Shown: positions 1 to 6,502, counted from the first letter of the stretch. The stretch: 9,202 nt of DNA from an uncultured Ruminococcus sp. (GCA_902783905.1 CACZSP010000089.1:1-9202), one strand, 5' to 3'. Made by a program: numbers and translations. The notes: generated by a model from the sequence alone, not told the origin.

Positions 1-971
1 CCGATATTCTCCGCCGTCTGGATCATTATCGCGCCGGCGATTCCGGCGCATATAAAGGACCCGGCGTCCTTACGGGAATTGCTGCCGATCATATATATCC
101 GAACGACCGCCGCGAGGAGAAGAAGGATGACCGCTATGCCGCAGACGATACCGAACTTTTCGCAAACGGAGGAGAAAGCAAAATCGTTTTCACACGCGTA
201 CAGACTTTTGTAGACCGATCCGCCGTTGATCCCCTGACCGAAAAACCCGCCGTTTTCGATGCATTTTCTTCCGAGCAGCGGTTGCATTCCCTTGCCGAGA
301 GGGTCTTTTTCGGGTTCAAATCCGTAAATGATGCGAAGGCGCTGATCTTCTCTCAGTTTATCCCAGACGTACGGGAATGAAATCACCGCCGCGCCGGCGG
401 CGCCGAGGAAATAAAAGATGTGAAGCCCCGCCGAAAACATCATAACGGCGGTAAAGCCGACGTACACGAGGGCGACTCCCAGGTCTCCCGAAAGCAGTAT
501 CAGTCCGATGACGGCACCCGCGTGTGCGAGCAGGGAAAGGAGAGGCAGAGGTCGGTTGATCCTGTCTTTGACGAGATCAAGGTGCTTTGAAAAGGTTATG
601 ATATACGAAAACTTGGCGAATTCGGAGGGCTGAACTCCGACCGATCCTATAAAAAGCCAGCTTTTGTTCTGACCTTCCGCGGTGCCGAATACGAGGGTGA
701 ATCCGAGTACCGCGATCTGAATGACGAGAAGCGGGATCCAGAGTTTGTCGACGATAGTTTCGTAATCGAATGAAGAAATAAGGAACATTGCCGCGATGCC
801 GAAAACCGTCGCGGCAATCTGCATTTTCAGCTGTCCCGGACCGCGCGCGGTCGCGTCGCGGATCCCGTAAAGAGTCAGTATTCCGATCAGCGAGAGGAGA
901 GTCGTGCATACGAAAAGAAAGGGGTCGAAACCGCGAAGACGTTCGCGGAACGATTTTCCGAACGCTTTCAT
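1..971 (-). CDS. SEDS-family peptidoglycan glycosyltransferase (RodA/FtsW/SpoVE), partial, C-terminus off the left edge
   Basis: SEDS proteins are polytopic membrane enzymes that polymerise lipid II into glycan strands with a class B penicillin-binding protein, for elongation (RodA), division (FtsW) or spore cortex (SpoVE). About 323 codons are visible without a stop. The first TM segments lie near residues 18-36, 51-66 and 78-96. The family signature VQPSEFAKF is at 113-121, a conserved GDLG at 162-165, and DPLGKGMQ followed by GGFFGQG at 223-247. D263 in ENDFAF aligns with the catalytic Asp of the large extracellular loop. The last visible residues, QTAENIG, match the block before the family's GLxPxTGxPLPFxSYGG segment, so perhaps 50-80 residues are missing. 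The ENIG ending and the 'MMFSAG...YFLG' segment resemble RodA more than FtsW, but I do not assign a subtype. The ATG at 971 has an AGGAGG 8 nt upstream. The gene lies 38 bp behind proS, probably in the same transcript. Confidence 0.93.
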   Translation of the reverse strand, partial: MKAFGKSFRERLRGFDPFLFVCTTLLSLIGILTLYGIRDATARGPGQLKMQIAATVFGIAAMFLISSFDYETIVDKLWIPLLVIQIAVLGFTLVFGTAEGQNKSWLFIGSVGVQPSEFAKFSYIITFSKHLDLVKDRINRPLPLLSLLAHAGAVIGLILLSGDLGVALVYVGFTAVMMFSAGLHIFYFLGAAGAAVISFPYVWDKLREDQRLRIIYGFEPEKDPLGKGMQPLLGRKCIENGGFFGQGINGGSVYKSLYACENDFAFSSVCEKFGIVCGIAVILLLLAAVVRIYMIGSNSRKDAGSFICAGIAGAIMIQTAENI

Positions 972-979
972 GGCTTGCC

Positions 980-985
980 CCTCCT
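980..985 (-). promoter_or_regulatory. Shine-Dalgarno site of the SEDS gene
   Basis: The minus strand reads AAAAAAGGAGGGGCAAGCC directly before ATG. AGGAGG lies 8 nt from the start codon, which fixes the start at 971. It sits in the 38-bp gap after the proS stop. I see no terminator hairpin in that gap, which favours co-transcription with proS. Confidence 0.8.
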
Positions 986-1009
986 TTTTTCGTTGTTATT
1001 TTCCGAATA

Positions 1010-2449
1010 TCAGTACTGTCTGCCCCAGACGACCATATGCTTCGCCGGTCTGCCGCAGCAGACGCAGACATCGGACAGTTTTTCTTCGTCGAAAGGAATG
1101 CAGCGGGATTTGACTCCGCCGGTTTCGTCCTTGATTTTGTCCTCGCAGGCGCTGTCTCCGCACCACATGGCGCGGATGAATCCGCTCTTTTCCTCGGCGG
1201 TCTTGAGGAATTCGTCGTAAGATACGGCGGACGAAGTCCTCTTTTCCAGGTTTTCCTTCGCGCGGCGGTAAAGTTCGTTCTTTACCTTTTCAAGAGCGTC
1301 CGCGACCGTCGCCGCGATGCCGTCGAGCGAGACGACCGTCTTTTCCCGCGTCACTCTCGATACGAGGACGCAGGAGTTGTTCTCGATGTCCCGCGGACCG
1401 ATCTCGAGACGGAGCGGAACACCCTTCATCTCGTACTGGGAGAATTTCCAGCCGGTGCTGTTTTCACTGTCGTCCAGTTTTACGCGGAAGCCGGCGGAAA
1501 GCGTATCGGCAAGGGCCTTCGCCTTTTCGAGAACGCCCTCCTTGTGCTGCGCTACGGGGATGACGGCAACCTGAATCGGAGCGACTGCGGGAGGAAGAAC
1601 GAGCCCGTTGTCGTCGCCGTGCGCCATAATGATGGCGCCGATCATTCTCGTCGATACTCCCCAGGAGGTCTGGTGAGGATATTTCACCGCGTTGTCGCGG
1701 TCGGTGTAGGTTATGTCGAAAGCGCGCGCGAATCCGTCGCCGAAATAATGTGACGTACCGCCCTGGAGCGCGAATCCGTTGTGCATCATCGGCTCGACTG
1801 TGTAGGTCTCGACCGCGCCGGCAAATTTTTCCTTTTCGGTCTTGCGTCCGCGGACTACCGGAATGGCGAGAGTCTTTTCGTAAAAGTCCGCGTAGACCTC
1901 GAGCATGCGGAGAGTTTCGGCTCTCGCTTCTTCGGCCGTCTCGTGCATCGTGTGTCCCTCCTGCCAGAGGAACTCCGAGGTGCGCAGGAAGGGCCTCGTC
2001 GTTTTTTCCCATCTGACCACGTTGCACCACTGGTTGTAAAGCTTGGGCAGATCGCGGTATGAGTGAATGATATTCCTGTAATGCTCGCAGAAGAGAGTCT
2101 CTGACGTCGGCCTGACGCAGAGACGCTCCGTCAGCTGGTTCTGTCCGCCGACGGTGACCCAGGCGCACTCGGGAGCAAAACCCGCTACGTGATCCTTTTC
2201 CCTCTGAAGAAGCGATTCGGGGATGAACATCGGCATATATACGTTTTCATGTCCGAGCTTTTTGAATTCCGCGTCGAGGATGCGCTGGATGTTTTCCCAG
2301 ATCGCGTATCCGTACGGGCGGATTATCATACAGCCCTTGACTCCCGAATAGTCGACAAGCTCGGCTTTCTTTACGATATCGGTGTACCACTGAGCAAAAT
2401 CGGCGTCCATCGACGTGATCTGCTCGACCATTTTCCTGTTGTCTGCCAT
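1010..2449 (-). CDS. proS: prolyl-tRNA synthetase, archaeal/eukaryotic-type (class II)
   Basis: Charges tRNA-Pro with proline in the cytoplasm using ATP. The 479-residue protein is complete. The class II core is clear: motif 1 around GCMIIRPYGYAIWENI (39-54), the proline-binding RPTSE (113-117), motif 2 RWEKTTRPFLRTSEF (146-160), and motif 3 WGVSTRMIGAIIMAHGDDNG (273-292). An anticodon-binding domain starts near PIQVAVIPV (301-309) and contains GPRD (361-364). The C-terminal domain carries cysteines C430, C435, C450, C462, C464 and C465, fitting the zinc-binding extension of this type, and the chain ends in Tyr479 as archaeal-type enzymes do. Length and lack of the ~180-residue INS editing domain separate it from the E. 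coli type; editing of Ala-tRNA-Pro, if any, would need a free-standing protein. The ATG at 2449 is the first possible start after an in-frame stop; its leader is unusual (see the hairpin entry). The SEDS gene follows 38 bp downstream. Confidence 0.97.
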   Translation of the reverse strand: MADNRKMVEQITSMDADFAQWYTDIVKKAELVDYSGVKGCMIIRPYGYAIWENIQRILDAEFKKLGHENVYMPMFIPESLLQREKDHVAGFAPECAWVTVGGQNQLTERLCVRPTSETLFCEHYRNIIHSYRDLPKLYNQWCNVVRWEKTTRPFLRTSEFLWQEGHTMHETAEEARAETLRMLEVYADFYEKTLAIPVVRGRKTEKEKFAGAVETYTVEPMMHNGFALQGGTSHYFGDGFARAFDITYTDRDNAVKYPHQTSWGVSTRMIGAIIMAHGDDNGLVLPPAVAPIQVAVIPVAQHKEGVLEKAKALADTLSAGFRVKLDDSENSTGWKFSQYEMKGVPLRLEIGPRDIENNSCVLVSRVTREKTVVSLDGIAATVADALEKVKNELYRRAKENLEKRTSSAVSYDEFLKTAEEKSGFIRAMWCGDSACEDKIKDETGGVKSRCIPFDEEKLSDVCVCCGRPAKHMVVWGRQY

Positions 2450-2458
2450 TGCATAAAC

Positions 2459-2482
2459 CGGCGCCGTCGGCGCCGTCCTTTC
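2459..2482 (-). promoter_or_regulatory. proS leader hairpin with an upstream Shine-Dalgarno-like sequence
   Basis: On the minus strand GAAAGGA (2482-2476) is followed at once by a perfect 7-bp GC hairpin, CGGCGCC-GAC-GGCGCCG (2475-2459), then nine bases, GTTTATGCA, then the proS ATG. No Shine-Dalgarno sequence lies at normal distance. If the 17-nt hairpin folds, the GAAAGGA would be effectively 9 nt from the ATG. The hairpin is seen directly; its role in initiation is inferred. It could instead be an attenuator or protein-binding element, though no U-run follows to make it a terminator. Confidence 0.55.
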
Positions 2483-2496
2483 GCTTTAATTGCTGA

Positions 2497-2520
2497 ACGT
2501 AAAATATGACGTAAAATATT
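2497..2520. repeat. tandem 12-bp direct repeat at the presumed proS transcription start
   Basis: Plus-strand ACGTAAAATATG (2497-2508) is followed directly by ACGTAAAATATT (2509-2520), 11 of 12 bases identical. The second copy overlaps the proS -10 box, and the pair covers the expected transcription start. It could be a paired regulator-binding site or a replication-slippage duplication. Confidence 0.6.
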
Positions 2521-2546
2521 ATAATATATTTATCCCGGATTGTCAA
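2518..2546 (-). promoter_or_regulatory. sigma-A-type promoter of proS
   Basis: The minus strand has -35 TTGACA (2546-2541), exactly 17 bp, then -10 TATAAT (2523-2518), a perfect match to the vegetative consensus. Transcription should start near 2511 and give a leader of about 60 nt. That is too short for a T-box riboswitch, and none is seen. The -35 box lies 10 bp from the -35 of the divergent queA promoter. Confidence 0.85.
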
Positions 2547-2556
2547 TCACGGAAAG

Positions 2557-2585
2557 TTGAAATCCCTGCGGATTTATAGTATAAT
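2557..2585 (+). promoter_or_regulatory. sigma-A-type promoter of queA
   Basis: -35 TTGAAA (2557-2562), 17-bp spacer, -10 TATAAT (2580-2585), which departs from consensus at one -35 base. The predicted start is near 2592, giving a leader of about 37 nt before the queA ATG. No preQ1 riboswitch can be recognised in so short a leader. Confidence 0.8.
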
Positions 2586-2628
2586 ATTATGCAGTATTAT
2601 TTGTTGACGGCATTCAAGAGAGTTTAAG

Positions 2629-3708
2629 ATGGAAAACGTGATTATTAATCCGAAAAACGAGACAGAACTAAAGAAGAGCGATTTTTACTACGATCTGCCG
2701 CCCGAACTTATCGCACAGCACGCGGCGGAGCCGAGAGATTCCTCGCGTCTTATGGTGATCGACCGCAGGACCGGTGAAATTCTGCACAGGCATTTTTACG
2801 ATCTGCCTGAGTTTCTTCGCCCGGACGACACCCTCGTTATCAACGATTCGAAGGTCATACCTGCGAGACTCACCGGTATCAGAGAGGGAGGAAGCGCTCC
2901 CGTCGAAATACTGCTTCTGAGGATGCGCGGCGAAGAGAACCGCTGGGAGGCGCTTGCCCGGCCGGGGAAAAAGGCGCGGCAGGGAGACGCGGTATCTTTG
3001 GGCGGCGGTATATGCCGCGCGGTCGTCGAAGAGGTTGTCGATGACGGCAACAGGATAGTCCGGCTTGAGTACGACAAACAGAAATATCCGACGGTCTATA
3101 CCCTGCTTGACGAGATAGGCGCCATGCCGCTCCCGCCGTATATCACGGAGAAGCAGGAGGATTACGGACGTTATCAGACGGTCTACGCGAGAGAGGAGGG
3201 CTCCGCCGCCGCTCCGACCGCCGGACTTCACTTTACGGATGAACTGCTCGGCAGGATCAGAGGAATGGGCGTCGCAGTCGTTCCCGTAATGCTTCACGTC
3301 GGACTCGGTACCTTCCGTCCGGTCAAGGAGGACAGGATAACCGATCACGTTATGCACACCGAGTTTTTCAGCGTGTCGCGGGAAAGCGCGGATATCATAA
3401 ACGCCCGCCGGCGTGCCGGAGGAAGAATAATCTGCGTCGGGACCACCTCCTGCCGCACGCTTGAGAGCGCCGCCGACGAAGACGGAACCGTTCGCCCGAT
3501 GAGCGCCGACACCGGTATTTTCATCTATCCCGGGTACCGCTTCCGCGCCACCGACGCCCTGATAACCAATTTCCATCTTCCCGAAAGCACGCTGCTGATG
3601 CTTGTCTCGGCTCTCTGGGACAGAGAAAAAATGCTCTCCGCCTACCGTGTCGCGGTAGAAGAAAGATACCGCTTCTTCTCGTTCGGAGACGCCTGCCTGA
3701 TAATTTGA
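2629..3708 (+). CDS. queA: S-adenosylmethionine:tRNA ribosyltransferase-isomerase
   Basis: Transfers and isomerises the ribosyl group of S-adenosylmethionine onto preQ1 at tRNA position 34, forming epoxyqueuosine in the queuosine pathway (Asp, Asn, His and Tyr tRNAs). The 359-residue protein carries the family blocks from end to end: SDFYYDLPPELIAQ (17-30), DDTLVINDSKVIPARL (66-81), MPLPPYI (166-172), PTAGLHFTDELL (196-207), HVGLGTFRPV (223-232), MHTEFF (242-247), GTTSCRTLES (271-280) and TNFHLPESTLLMLVSALW (313-330). It ends in YRFFSFGDACLI. The family core usually begins about where SDFYYDLP sits, so the first ~15 residues are a short extension. The ATG at 2629 has AAGAGAG 6 nt upstream and is the best start; GTG at 2638 is a weaker choice. 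The usual partner tgt is not adjacent. The gene has its own promoter, and another promoter starts the next transcript. Confidence 0.97.
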   Translation: MENVIINPKNETELKKSDFYYDLPPELIAQHAAEPRDSSRLMVIDRRTGEILHRHFYDLPEFLRPDDTLVINDSKVIPARLTGIREGGSAPVEILLLRMRGEENRWEALARPGKKARQGDAVSLGGGICRAVVEEVVDDGNRIVRLEYDKQKYPTVYTLLDEIGAMPLPPYITEKQEDYGRYQTVYAREEGSAAAPTAGLHFTDELLGRIRGMGVAVVPVMLHVGLGTFRPVKEDRITDHVMHTEFFSVSRESADIINARRRAGGRIICVGTTSCRTLESAADEDGTVRPMSADTGIFIYPGYRFRATDALITNFHLPESTLLMLVSALWDREKMLSAYRVAVEERYRFFSFGDACLII

Positions 3709-3746
3709 ATATAATATTTATTTCATATCTGCCGTTTATCTTTTTA

Positions 3747-3775
3747 TTGACGGGTCACGGATAAAGTGCTATACT
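3747..3775 (+). promoter_or_regulatory. sigma-A-type promoter of the vanZ-like/uvrB transcript
   Basis: -35 TTGACG (3747-3752), 17-bp spacer, -10 TATACT (3770-3775), one mismatch to consensus in each box. The predicted start is near 3782, about 26 nt before the vanZ-like ATG. The 99-bp gap after queA shows no strong GC stem followed by a T-run, so queA read-through is possible. No LexA/DinR-type box (GAAC-N4-GTTC) is visible. Confidence 0.75.
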
Positions 3776-3807
3776 ATGGCAGGTATAAACAGAGTGAGTA
3801 GAGGTCC

Positions 3808-4392
3808 ATGTTTTTACTTGAACGTTTTCTTTTGCTGCTGCCATGGGCGGCCGTGTTTTCACTGATATATATTCCCGCCAGGCTGCTTTCGCTGAAAAAA
3901 CCTTCTCCGCTGCGGCACGAGGCGGCGCTTTTCCTGTTCTGGCTTACCGTCGTTCTGATCCTTTCGCAGACGCTCTCTACCGACGGGAGGCTGTCGGGGA
4001 TCAGGATAGAACCCGGGTGCGCGCTGCGTCCGGAATACTATAATTTCAGGCCCTTCGATCTTTTCAGAACCTGGCGCGGATATATCGGGACTGACGGATT
4101 CGCCGAATTCACCGTTATCAACGTTATCGGAAACGTGGCGGTTTTCGTTCCGCTGGGTTATTTCTTTAGCCGTGCGTACCGAAAGGGAATTCCGGCGGCC
4201 ACGCTTTGCGGCGCCTGCCTTTCGGTTTTTATCGAGATCTGCCAGATTCCGATGGCGCGTCACACCGACGTCGACGACGTAATACTCAACACGCTCGGCG
4301 CTTTTATCGGAGGAGTCGCAGCGGCGATCGTCGGCAGAGCGGTTTTATCGTCAAAAAAGCGGAAAGAAGAAGGAGGATCCACCGATGACTGA
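3808..4392 (+). CDS. VanZ-like family membrane protein
   Basis: A 194-residue membrane protein with hydrophobic segments near 5-27, 38-55, 103-121, 128-146 and 158-180 and a charged tail (KKRKEEGGSTDD). VanZ-like hallmarks are present: N105 and N109 in VINVIGN with FVPLG at 113-117, E143 and Q146 in FIEICQ, then R151, D154, D156 and D157 in RHTDVDDVILNTLGAFIGG (151-169). The namesake VanZ gives low-level teicoplanin resistance in enterococci, but most chromosomal homologues have no established role, so none is claimed here. The ATG at 3808 is the only plausible early ATG; GAGG lies only 3 nt away and GAGTGAG about 9 nt away, so its ribosome site is not ideal. It has its own promoter and overlaps uvrB by 8 nt (ATGACTGA), so it is co-transcribed and probably translationally coupled with uvrB. 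Confidence 0.88.
   Translation: MFLLERFLLLLPWAAVFSLIYIPARLLSLKKPSPLRHEAALFLFWLTVVLILSQTLSTDGRLSGIRIEPGCALRPEYYNFRPFDLFRTWRGYIGTDGFAEFTVINVIGNVAVFVPLGYFFSRAYRKGIPAATLCGACLSVFIEICQIPMARHTDVDDVILNTLGAFIGGVAAAIVGRAVLSSKKRKEEGGSTDD
4371..4376 (+). promoter_or_regulatory. Shine-Dalgarno site of uvrB inside the vanZ-like gene
   Basis: AAGGAGG ends at 4376, 8 nt before the uvrB ATG at 4385. It fixes that start and lies within the last codons of the vanZ-like gene. Ribosomes finishing at TGA (4390-4392) would be next to the uvrB start. Confidence 0.85.
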
Positions 4393-6382
4393 GCAGGGAA
4401 AGGGCTTTCGTCTCGTGTCGGATTTCCGGCCGACCGGAGATCAGCCGAAGGCGATAGAGGATCTTGTCAGAGGCATCAGGGAAGGGAAAAGGATGCAGAC
4501 CCTTCTCGGCGTCACCGGATCGGGAAAGACGTTTACGATGGCGAACGTTATCGCCGCCGTCAACCGTCCGACCCTCGTTCTTGCCCACAACAAGACGCTT
4601 GCGGCCCAGCTTTGTTCGGAATTCCGGGAGTTTTTTCCTGACAACGCCGTAGAGTTTTTCGTTTCATACTACGATTATTATCAGCCCGAGGCCTACATCC
4701 CCGGAAAAGATATGTATATTGAAAAGGACGCTCTTATCAACGACGAGATCGACCGGTTGCGCCACAGCGCGACGAGCGCTCTTTTCGAGAGGCGCGACGT
4801 CATCATAGTCGCCAGCGTTTCCTGCATTTATTCGCTCGGCGATCCGGAGGAGTATTCGTCGCTTCTCGTTTCTCTTCGCCCCGGAGCCGAAATGGACAGA
4901 AACTATCTTCTGAAGAGGCTGACAGCGATAAGCTACACCCGCAACGACACGGCGCCCGCTCGTGACTGCTTCAGAGTCAAGGGGGACACCGTCGACGTCA
5001 TACCAGCGTCCAGCGGTGACAGGGCTGTAAGAGTGGAGTTTTTCGGAGACGTGATAGACCGTCTGTCCGAGATCGACACTGTAACGGGAGAGGTCGTCCG
5101 TCGGCTCTCGTACGCGGCGATATATCCCGCGACTCACTACGCGGTCTCCGACCGGAAACGCGAGGCGGCACTCGGCGAAATCGAAAAGGAAATGAATGAG
5201 AGAGCCGAGTATTTCCGCTCTAAGGACAAGCTGATCGAGGCGCAGAGAATAACCGAGAGAACAAAATACGATCTTGAAATGCTGCGGGAGATCGGATTCT
5301 GTTCGGGCGTCGAAAACTATTCCCGGGTCCTTTCCGGGCGCGCACCCGGATCGACGCCATTCTGTCTGCTGGATTATTTTCCCCGCGACTGGCTTCTTTT
5401 CGTCGATGAAAGCCACGTCACTCTGCCGCAGGTCCGCGGAATGAGCGGGGGCGACACGGCGAGGAAAAAAAATCTCATCGACTACGGATTTCGCCTGCCG
5501 TCGGCTTACGACAACCGCCCGCTCTATTTCGAAGAGTTTGAAAAGAGAATCAATCAGGCGGTCTTCGTCAGCGCGACGCCGGGAGATTACGAAAAGGAAA
5601 ACAGCGACGGGTTCACCGAGCAGCTGATCCGCCCGACGGGACTGCTCGACCCCGAAATTGAAGTGCGGCCGATCGAAGGACAGGTTGACGATCTGCTCGG
5701 CGAGATAAAGAAGACGACACAGGCCGGAGAGCGGGTCCTTGTCACGACGCTGACGCGGAATATGGCGGAGGACCTGACCGATTATCTGTCGGAGAACGGA
5801 ATAAAGGTCAGATATATTCATTTCAACGTCGAAACGATGGAGAGAATGCAGATCATAAGAGATCTGCGACTCGGAGTTTTCGACGTACTGGTCGGAATCA
5901 ACCTGCTTCGCGAGGGGTTGGACATACCGGAAGTTTCGCTGGTGGCGATACTCGACGCCGACAAGGAGGGATTTCTCCGGGCCGAGACGTCGCTGATACA
6001 GACCGTAGGGCGCGCCGCGAGGAACGAGCACGGCAGGGTTATCATGTACGCCGACACCGTCACAGGTTCGATGAGACGGGCGATCGACGAAACCGAAAGG
6101 CGCCGCGGTATCCAGAAGAAATACAACGAGGAGCACGGCATCGTTCCGCGTTCGGTCGAAAAGGAGATACGCGACGTCATTTCAATTGCCTCTCCGGATG
6201 ATCCGAAGAGCGGCGGAAAACAGCGGAAGGACGGCGGAAAGGCGGAAAAAATGACCGCCTCCGAACGCGCAAAGCAGATCGAAAAGCTGACGGCAGAAAT
6301 GAAAAAGGCGGCGTCAAGACTGGATTTCGAGCTTGCCGCCTACATACGGGACAGGATAAAAGAACTTGGCGGAAGAAAGTGA
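4385..6382 (+). CDS. uvrB: excinuclease ABC subunit B
   Basis: UvrB is the central damage-verification subunit of nucleotide excision repair. UvrA2 loads it onto DNA, it probes the lesion with its beta-hairpin, and it then recruits UvrC. The 665-residue protein is complete and of usual length. It has Walker A GVTGSGKT (42-49), the beta-hairpin region YYDYYQPEAYIP (95-106) to DEIDRLRHSAT (120-130), the DEAD-like motif VDESH (340-344) followed by LPQVRGMSGGD (347-357), and DYGFRLPSAYDNRP (366-379). Helicase motifs V and VI follow: NLLREGLDIPEVSLVAILDA (506-525) and QTVGRAARN (539-547). A C-terminal UVR domain (about 630-663) mediates UvrA/UvrC contact, after a low-complexity linker rich in K, G and D (603-623). 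A small deviation is HFNVET (479-484), where the family usually has HSDIDT or similar. It overlaps the vanZ-like gene upstream, and its stop codon lies inside the first unit of the downstream heptad repeat. Confidence 0.98.
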   Translation: MTEQGKGFRLVSDFRPTGDQPKAIEDLVRGIREGKRMQTLLGVTGSGKTFTMANVIAAVNRPTLVLAHNKTLAAQLCSEFREFFPDNAVEFFVSYYDYYQPEAYIPGKDMYIEKDALINDEIDRLRHSATSALFERRDVIIVASVSCIYSLGDPEEYSSLLVSLRPGAEMDRNYLLKRLTAISYTRNDTAPARDCFRVKGDTVDVIPASSGDRAVRVEFFGDVIDRLSEIDTVTGEVVRRLSYAAIYPATHYAVSDRKREAALGEIEKEMNERAEYFRSKDKLIEAQRITERTKYDLEMLREIGFCSGVENYSRVLSGRAPGSTPFCLLDYFPRDWLLFVDESHVTLPQVRGMSGGDTARKKNLIDYGFRLPSAYDNRPLYFEEFEKRINQAVFVSATPGDYEKENSDGFTEQLIRPTGLLDPEIEVRPIEGQVDDLLGEIKKTTQAGERVLVTTLTRNMAEDLTDYLSENGIKVRYIHFNVETMERMQIIRDLRLGVFDVLVGINLLREGLDIPEVSLVAILDADKEGFLRAETSLIQTVGRAARNEHGRVIMYADTVTGSMRRAIDETERRRGIQKKYNEEHGIVPRSVEKEIRDVISIASPDDPKSGGKQRKDGGKAEKMTASERAKQIEKLTAEMKKAASRLDFELAAYIRDRIKELGGRK

Positions 6383-6463
6383 ACGGTTGACGGCGGACAG
6401 TGAGCAGTGAGCATTTTTCTTTTTCAGTATCAACTGCCCACTTGCCACTGTTAACTGACAACC
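6378..6463. repeat. inverted element of degenerate 7-bp tandem repeats between uvrB and uvrA
   Basis: The left arm on the plus strand is five contiguous heptads: AGTGAAC, GGTTGAC, GGCGGAC, AGTGAGC, AGTGAGC (6378-6412). The right arm read on the minus strand is GGTTGTC, AGTTAAC, AGTGGCA, AGTGGGC, AGTTGAT (6463-6429). Both fit a loose AGTKRRC-type unit, and the arms are inverted copies around a T-rich centre (6413-6428), so the transcript could form a long imperfect hairpin. The first heptad includes the uvrB stop codon. The form recalls short tandemly repeated sequences of 7-bp period known from some bacteria, but family identity is not established here. It could act as a partial terminator or mRNA-stabilising stem; no clean T-run follows the right arm. 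Confidence 0.75.
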
Positions 6464-6485
6464 AATAACAACTTTAGTTTATCAT
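6455..6485 (+). promoter_or_regulatory. possible uvrA promoter at the edge of the heptad element
   Basis: CTGACA (6455-6460) and TATCAT (6480-6485) each match consensus at five of six bases but are 19 bp apart, which is suboptimal. The -35 box would be supplied by the repeat's right arm. Read-through from uvrB is an equally good explanation for uvrA expression. Confidence 0.3.
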
Positions 6486-6502
6486 AAAAATCAGAGGTAA
6501 AA

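Noticed and set aside
788..1753. A 321-codon plus-strand open frame opposite the SEDS gene and proS
   Set aside because: It lies antisense to two genes with clear conserved motifs, spans their junction, is rich in Arg, Ala and Val as antisense frames of GC-rich genes are, and matches no family I recognise.
2450..2511. T-box riboswitch or preQ1 riboswitch in the proS-queA gap
   Set aside because: The leaders predicted from the promoters are about 60 and 37 nt. No T-box motif or preQ1 aptamer pattern could be seen.
2604..2609. A second TTGACG that might be a -35 box nearer queA
   Set aside because: No acceptable -10 box lies 15-19 bp downstream; the promoter at 2557-2585 is far better.
3729..3782. 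Inverted pieces CTGCC/GGCAG and TTTATC/GATAAA around the vanZ-like promoter
   Set aside because: The arms are short, unevenly spaced and separated by the promoter itself; such matches are expected by chance in an AT-rich gap, and no T-run makes them a terminator.
3709..3807. Search for a LexA/DinR SOS box before the vanZ-like/uvrB transcript, and likewise at 6383-6502 before uvrA
   Set aside because: No GAAC-N4-GTTC or CTGT-N8-ACAG match could be found by eye, so SOS control is not claimed.
4664..6136. A 490-codon minus-strand open frame within uvrB
   Set aside because: uvrB on the plus strand is unambiguous throughout. The long antisense frame follows from codon bias, and it lacks any recognisable domain.
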